From the NCBI RefSeq assembly GCF_024600715.1, contig NZ_CP102332.1, positions 1,116,001 through 1,180,000 of the forward strand: DNA of 64,000 nucleotides. Direction: 5' to 3'. Below, one piece after another: positions 60,607-64,000 of this stretch. Source of the stretch: Streptomyces changanensis. GTDB taxonomy: Bacteria; Actinomycetota; Actinomycetes; Streptomycetales; Streptomycetaceae. Position 1 is the first letter of the stretch. Each line of letters starts with the position of its first letter. Made by a program: the position numbers and the translations under genes. The notes below the pieces were generated by a model that was not told the DNA's origin, ran no database searches, and saw only the letters and a list, made by a program, of their open reading frames with translations.

Positions 60607-61860
60607 ATGAAGAACACACTGGATCCGCTCGAGCCCAAGGCCGACAAGGCCACCGTGCGGCGGCACAACCTCAGCCTGGTGCTGCGGGCCGTGCACGACG
60701 AGGGCGAGACCACGCGGGCCGCTGTGGCGGCGCGCGTCGGACTGACGCGTGCGGCGGTGTCCTCGCTGGTCGAGCAGTTGCTGGGCAGCGGTTTCCTCAC
60801 CGAGTCGGGCAAGACGTTCAGCGGCCAGGCGGGGCGGCCGGGGACGGCGCTGCGGGTCGCGCGGACCGGTGCGGCCGGGCTGGGTGTCGAGATCAACATC
60901 GATTACGTGTCCGTCTGTGTCGTCGATCTGGCTGGAACTGATCGGGTGCGACTGACCGAGCATCTGGACAATCGGGACGTACCGCCCGCGGAGGTGCTCG
61001 GGCGGGCGGCGCGGATCGCGGCGCGGACGCTGGATTCGGCGGCGGAGCAGCAGCTCCGCCCGGCGGGTGCGCGCCTCGCGCTGCCCGGGCTGGTCTCCGG
61101 CGGCACCGTCCGGCAGGCCCCGAACCTCGGGTGGAGCCGGGTCGCGGCGGAGGAGCTGTTCGGGCGGGCCCTCGCCGCGGTGCGGCCGGACACCGGGACC
61201 CTGCCGGTCGGCTCCGAGAACGAGGCGAACGCCGCCGCGCTGGCGGAGCTGTGGTTCGGGGACGGGCCGGCCGACCGGGCGCGGGCGCGGAACTTCCTCT
61301 ACGTCTCCGGGGAGATCGGTGTGGGCGGCGCCGTCGTCGTCGACGGGGAGCTGCTGCGCGGGGCGCACGGGTTCGCCGGCGAGGTCGGGCACGTGGTGGC
61401 GGACGCGGCCGGTCCGCGGTGCCGCTGCGGGTCGCGGGGATGTCTGGAGCAGTACGCCGGTCAGACGGCGCTGCTGCGGGACGCGGGCGTCGGCGCGGAC
61501 GCGGGCGGCGCGGGGGTCGCCGAGCTGGAGCGCAGGGCCGCGGCGGGGGACGCCCGCGCGCTGGCGGCGCTGGAGCGGGCCGGCCGGATGCTGGGGCTGG
61601 TGCTGTCCGGCGTGGTGAACCTGCTGGACCCCGAGGCCGTGGTGCTGGGCGGGATCTACCGGGGCCTGGTGCCCTGGCTGGCGCCGGCCGCCGACGGGGA
61701 GCTCACCGCGCGCGTGGTGTCGGGGCTGTGGACCGCGGGGAGCGGGCGGCTGCGCGGCTCGTCGTGGTCGGGGGACGCGGCGCGCGGGGCGGCGGCCCTG
61801 GTGGTGCGGGACGTGATCGCCGATCCGGCGGGGTACGCCGAGCGGGACGGGGCACGGTAG
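60607..61860 (+). CDS. ROK-family transcriptional regulator, likely xylose repressor
   Basis: The 417-residue protein has an N-terminal winged helix (ATVRRHNLSLVLRAVHDEGETTRAAVAARVGLTRAAVSSLVEQLL) and a ROK domain with the ELF-type GENE region (ENEANAAALAELWFG), a GEVGHVV block and zinc-binding RCRCGSRGCLE. This is the XylR/NagC group of sugar-responsive repressors. Its position beside xylA and xylB suggests xylose control, though the effector is not proven. The ATG at 60607 has AGAGG nearby. The tRNA terminator hairpin ends only 33 bases before it, so either its promoter overlaps the terminator or it uses some read-through. Confidence 0.87.
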   Translation: MKNTLDPLEPKADKATVRRHNLSLVLRAVHDEGETTRAAVAARVGLTRAAVSSLVEQLLGSGFLTESGKTFSGQAGRPGTALRVARTGAAGLGVEINIDYVSVCVVDLAGTDRVRLTEHLDNRDVPPAEVLGRAARIAARTLDSAAEQQLRPAGARLALPGLVSGGTVRQAPNLGWSRVAAEELFGRALAAVRPDTGTLPVGSENEANAAALAELWFGDGPADRARARNFLYVSGEIGVGGAVVVDGELLRGAHGFAGEVGHVVADAAGPRCRCGSRGCLEQYAGQTALLRDAGVGADAGGAGVAELERRAAAGDARALAALERAGRMLGLVLSGVVNLLDPEAVVLGGIYRGLVPWLAPAADGELTARVVSGLWTAGSGRLRGSSWSGDAARGAAALVVRDVIADPAGYAERDGAR

Positions 61861-62008
61861 TACGCCCCCGGCGCGCGGCCCCACGAGAGAGCCGCGCGCC
61901 GGTCGCCGTCCGCCACCGCGCGCCGGTCTCCGTCCGTCCCCGCACGCCGCCGTCCGTCCCCGCGCGCCGCCGGGGGCCGCGCGCCGGGGCCTGGGGCCGC
62001 GTCCGCGG
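61861..62008. terminator. Terminator and C/G repeats between ROK gene and xylA
   Basis: CCGGCGCGCGGC (61868-61879) pairs perfectly with GCCGCGCGCCGG (61891-61902), eight bases after the ROK stop. Beyond it are degenerate CGCGCGCCGGTC/GTCCGTCCCC words up to the xylA stop. Confidence 0.8.
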
Positions 62009-63178
62009 TCAGCGGACGGCCAGGAGGTGCTCCATGGCGAGCTGGTCGAGCCGTTCGAAGGCCATGGAGCGGCCGGCCGCGTCGGCCACGTCGAAGGTCT
62101 CGTACGCCGTCGGGTCCGCGAGCAGCGCGGCGAGGCCGTCCTCGGCGGTCGGGCGGGAGAGCTCGTCCAGGCGGGAGGCGCGCAGGGCCTCGCGGACCTC
62201 GGGGTCGGCGCGGAAGGCCGCGGCGCGTTCCTTGAGGATCAGGTAGTTGCGCATGCAGTTCCCGGCGGACTCCCACACCCCGTCGGCGCCGTCGGTGCGG
62301 ACCGGCTTGAAGTCGAAGTGGCGCGGGCCGTCGTAGCCGGCGCTCTCCAGCAGGTCGACCAGCCAGAACGCCTGGCGCAGGTCCCCGGCGCCGAAGCGGA
62401 GGTCCTGGTCGTACTTGATGCCGGACTGGCCGTTGAGGTCGATGTGGAAGAGCTTGCCCGCCCACAGGGCCTGGGCGATGCCGTGGGGGAAGTTGAGGCC
62501 CGCCATCTGCTCGTGGCCCGTCTCCGGGTTCACGCCGACGAGGTCGGGGCGCTCCAGGCGCTCGATGAAGGCCAGGGCGTGGCCGACGGTGGGCAGGAGG
62601 ATGTCGCCGCGCGGCTCGTTGGGCTTGGGCTCGATGGCGAAGCGCAGGTCGTAGCCCTGCTCGGTGACGTACTGGCCGAGGAGGTCGAACGCCTCCTTCA
62701 TGCGGTCGAGGGCGACGCGGACGTCCTTGGCGGCGCCCGACTCCGCGCCCTCCCGGCCGCCCCAGGCGACGTAGGTGTGCGCCCCGAGCTCGACGGCCAG
62801 GTCGATGTTGCGGATCGTCTTGCGCAGCGCGTAGCGGCGGACGTCCCGGTCGTTGGCGGTGAAGGCGCCGTCCTTGAAGACCGGGTGGGTGAAGAGGTTC
62901 GTGGTGGCCATCGGCACCTTCATGCCGGTGCGGTCCAGCGCGTCGCGGAAGCGCTTGACGACGGCCTCGCGCTCGGCGTCGGAGGAGCCGAACGGGATGA
63001 GGTCGTCGTCGTGGAAGGTGACGCCGTACGCGCCGAGGCCGGCCAGGCGCTCCACCGTCTCGACCGGGTCGAGCGGCGGGCGGGTGGCGGCGCCGAAGGG
63101 GTCGGCGCCCTGCCAGCCGACGGTCCACAGACCGAAGGTGAACAGGTCGTCGGGGGTGGGGGCGAAGCGTTCCGGCAT
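62009..63178 (-). CDS. xylA: Xylose isomerase XylA
   Basis: The 389-residue class I enzyme shows [17 protein letters not shown] at the start, catalytic His56 in [20 protein letters not shown] with the Lys-Glu pair, [17 protein letters not shown] and [17 protein letters not shown] with metal-binding residues. It interconverts D-xylose and D-xylulose (and glucose/fructose less well). The length matches Streptomyces xylose isomerases (about 387). The ATG at 63178 has GAGGGA upstream. The promoter has an apparent operator between -35 and -10. It is divergent from xylB. Confidence 0.97.
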   Translation of the reverse strand: MPERFAPTPDDLFTFGLWTVGWQGADPFGAATRPPLDPVETVERLAGLGAYGVTFHDDDLIPFGSSDAEREAVVKRFRDALDRTGMKVPMATTNLFTHPVFKDGAFTANDRDVRRYALRKTIRNIDLAVELGAHTYVAWGGREGAESGAAKDVRVALDRMKEAFDLLGQYVTEQGYDLRFAIEPKPNEPRGDILLPTVGHALAFIERLERPDLVGVNPETGHEQMAGLNFPHGIAQALWAGKLFHIDLNGQSGIKYDQDLRFGAGDLRQAFWLVDLLESAGYDGPRHFDFKPVRTDGADGVWESAGNCMRNYLILKERAAAFRADPEVREALRASRLDELSRPTAEDGLAALLADPTAYETFDVADAAGRSMAFERLDQLAMEHLLAVR

Positions 63179-63199
63179 GGCTCTGGGTCCCTCGGCTCG

Positions 63200-63232
63200 G
63201 CTATTTGTTTGCTTTGATTACTAATAGCGCAA
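63200..63232 (-). promoter_or_regulatory. xylA promoter with embedded dyad (candidate ROK/XylR operator)
   Basis: On the minus strand TTGCGC (63227-63232) and ACAAAT (63203-63208) form -35 and -10 with an 18-base spacer. On the plus strand GCTATTTGT (63200-63208) and ACTAATAGC (63220-63228) form a dyad with one mismatch that spans them, and TTTGTTTG echoes the core of Bacillus XylR boxes. Binding by the nearby ROK repressor is inferred. Confidence 0.6.
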
Positions 63233-63284
63233 GCGCCGCATCCCGCCAAGGGGGCGCGCTCGGTCCAGCCTGTCGCGAACCCTG

Positions 63285-63312
63285 GTGACGGGGAATTTGT
63301 TCTGTGTACGAT
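63285..63312 (+). promoter_or_regulatory. Candidate promoter of xylB, possibly leaderless
   Basis: GTGACG (63285-63290), a 16-base spacer and TACGAT (63307-63312) place the transcription start at about 63319, the A of the xylB ATG. No Shine-Dalgarno sequence precedes xylB, consistent with a leaderless mRNA. Confidence 0.5.
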
Positions 63313-63318
63313 CAAAAC

Positions 63319-64000
63319 ATGGATCCCCTAGTCATCGGCGTGGACAGCTCGACGCAGTCCACCAAGGCGGCCGTCGTGGACGCCGCGAGCGGCCGGCTGC
63401 TGGCCGTCGGGCGTGCCCCGCACACCGTGACCGGTGAGGGCGGCGCCCGGGAGAGCGACCCCGAGCGGTGGTGGGCCGCGCTCGCCGAGGCCGTGGCCGC
63501 CGCGCTCGCGGAGGCCGGCGCCGACCCCCGGGCCGTGACGGGCCTCGCCGTCGCCGGCCAGCAGCACGGGCTCGTGGTCCTCGACGGCGCCGGACGCCCG
63601 CTGCGCCCCGCCCTGCTGTGGAACGACACCCGCTCCGCGCCCCAGGCGGCGGCCCTCACCGGAGCACTGGGCTCCGGGGCGTGGCTGGAGCGGACCGGCT
63701 CCGTCCCGGTGGCGTCCATGACGGCCGCCAAGTGGCGGTGGCTGCGCGAGAACGAGCCGCGCTCCGCGGACGCGGCCGCCGCGGTGCGCCTCCCGCACGA
63801 CTTCCTCACCGAACGGCTGACCGGGACGGCCGCCACCGACCCCGGCGACGCCTCCGGGACCTGCTGGTACTCCACCGCGACCGGCGCCTACGACCCGGAG
63901 CTGCTCGCCCTGCTGGAACTGGACCCCGCGCTGCTGCCGCGGATCGCGCCCTCGGCCGGCACCCGCGTCGGCACGCTCACCCCGGCCGCCGCCGAGGCGC
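63319..64000 (+). CDS. xylB: Xylulokinase XylB (partial)
   Basis: The first 227 codons are present; the gene continues past the window end. It is an FGGY kinase: LVIGVDSSTQSTKAAVVD (ATP/Mg site), GLAVAGQQHGLVVLD with the substrate-binding QQH, LLWNDTRSAPQA, and MTAAKWRWLRENEP. The QQHG and WNDTR blocks are typical of xylulokinase. It phosphorylates D-xylulose made by XylA for the pentose phosphate pathway. The ATG lies after TACGATCAAAAC with no ribosome-binding site. It is divergent from xylA with a 140-base shared control region. Confidence 0.94.
   Translation, partial: MDPLVIGVDSSTQSTKAAVVDAASGRLLAVGRAPHTVTGEGGARESDPERWWAALAEAVAAALAEAGADPRAVTGLAVAGQQHGLVVLDGAGRPLRPALLWNDTRSAPQAAALTGALGSGAWLERTGSVPVASMTAAKWRWLRENEPRSADAAAAVRLPHDFLTERLTGTAATDPGDASGTCWYSTATGAYDPELLALLELDPALLPRIAPSAGTRVGTLTPAAAEA

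Overview
The window reads as a chromosomal segment of a Streptomyces or very close relative. Evidence: GC content is very high throughout, with almost every third codon position G or C; many genes start with GTG; a complete Pup-proteasome gene set is present, as are mycothiol biosynthesis (mshC), two chaplins with a sortase signal, the glycerol regulon headed by gylR, and the parJ-type PAC2 gene. From memory, most of the order (helY-tatC-tatA-pafC-pafB-pafA, prcA-prcB-pup-dop-arc, trmI, metH, gylR-glpFKD, parJ-mshC, chpC-chpH) follows the conserved core of Streptomyces chromosomes. Much of it also matches the mycobacterial proteasome neighbourhood. I saw no phage, insertion sequence or CRISPR array.

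Layout. 1-5.8 kb: a cytosolic-looking metal-receptor protein (cut by the window edge), an XRE-cupin regulator, a 5'-3' exonuclease, an iron-box-controlled siderophore-interacting flavoprotein, and a MerR regulator divergent from a two-gene membrane operon with a striking dyad operator. 5.8-26 kb: the RNA helicase HelY, Tat translocase, PafB/PafC DNA-damage regulators, two FKBP prolyl isomerases, an MFS exporter directly ahead of pafA, a LacI regulator, 20S proteasome subunits, Pup, Dop and the ARC ATPase, with a ferredoxin divergent from arc. Pup is deamidated by Dop, ligated to substrates by PafA, recognised by ARC and degraded by PrcA/PrcB.

26-44 kb: tRNA m1A methyltransferase, site-2 protease, a RecB-type nuclease with a predicted Fe-S cluster, an orphan response regulator, two tandem peptide-binding lipoproteins with no permease, a HAD phosphatase, B12-dependent methionine synthase, then gylR and the glpF-glpK-glpD glycerol operon. 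Matching GylR-type dyads precede gylR and glpF. 44-53.8 kb: parJ, mshC, a compact kinase-fold/zinc-ribbon/histidine-phosphatase trio, corA, a ferritin-like protein, an F420-type oxidoreductase and an aldo-keto reductase.

53.8-64 kb: an 851-residue RecD2-like protein whose helicase motifs are all degenerate and which carries an acidic tandem-repeat tail; two small divergent genes; the long chaplin (collagen-like spacer, LAQTG signal) and short chaplin ChpH with a plausible sigma-BldN promoter; an M20 peptidase; tRNA-Leu(GAG); and a xylose module (ROK repressor, xylA, and xylB cut by the window end) with a dyad placed between the xylA -35 and -10 boxes. Most convergent gene pairs are separated by long perfect hairpins. 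Coordinates of regulatory sites are by-eye calls.
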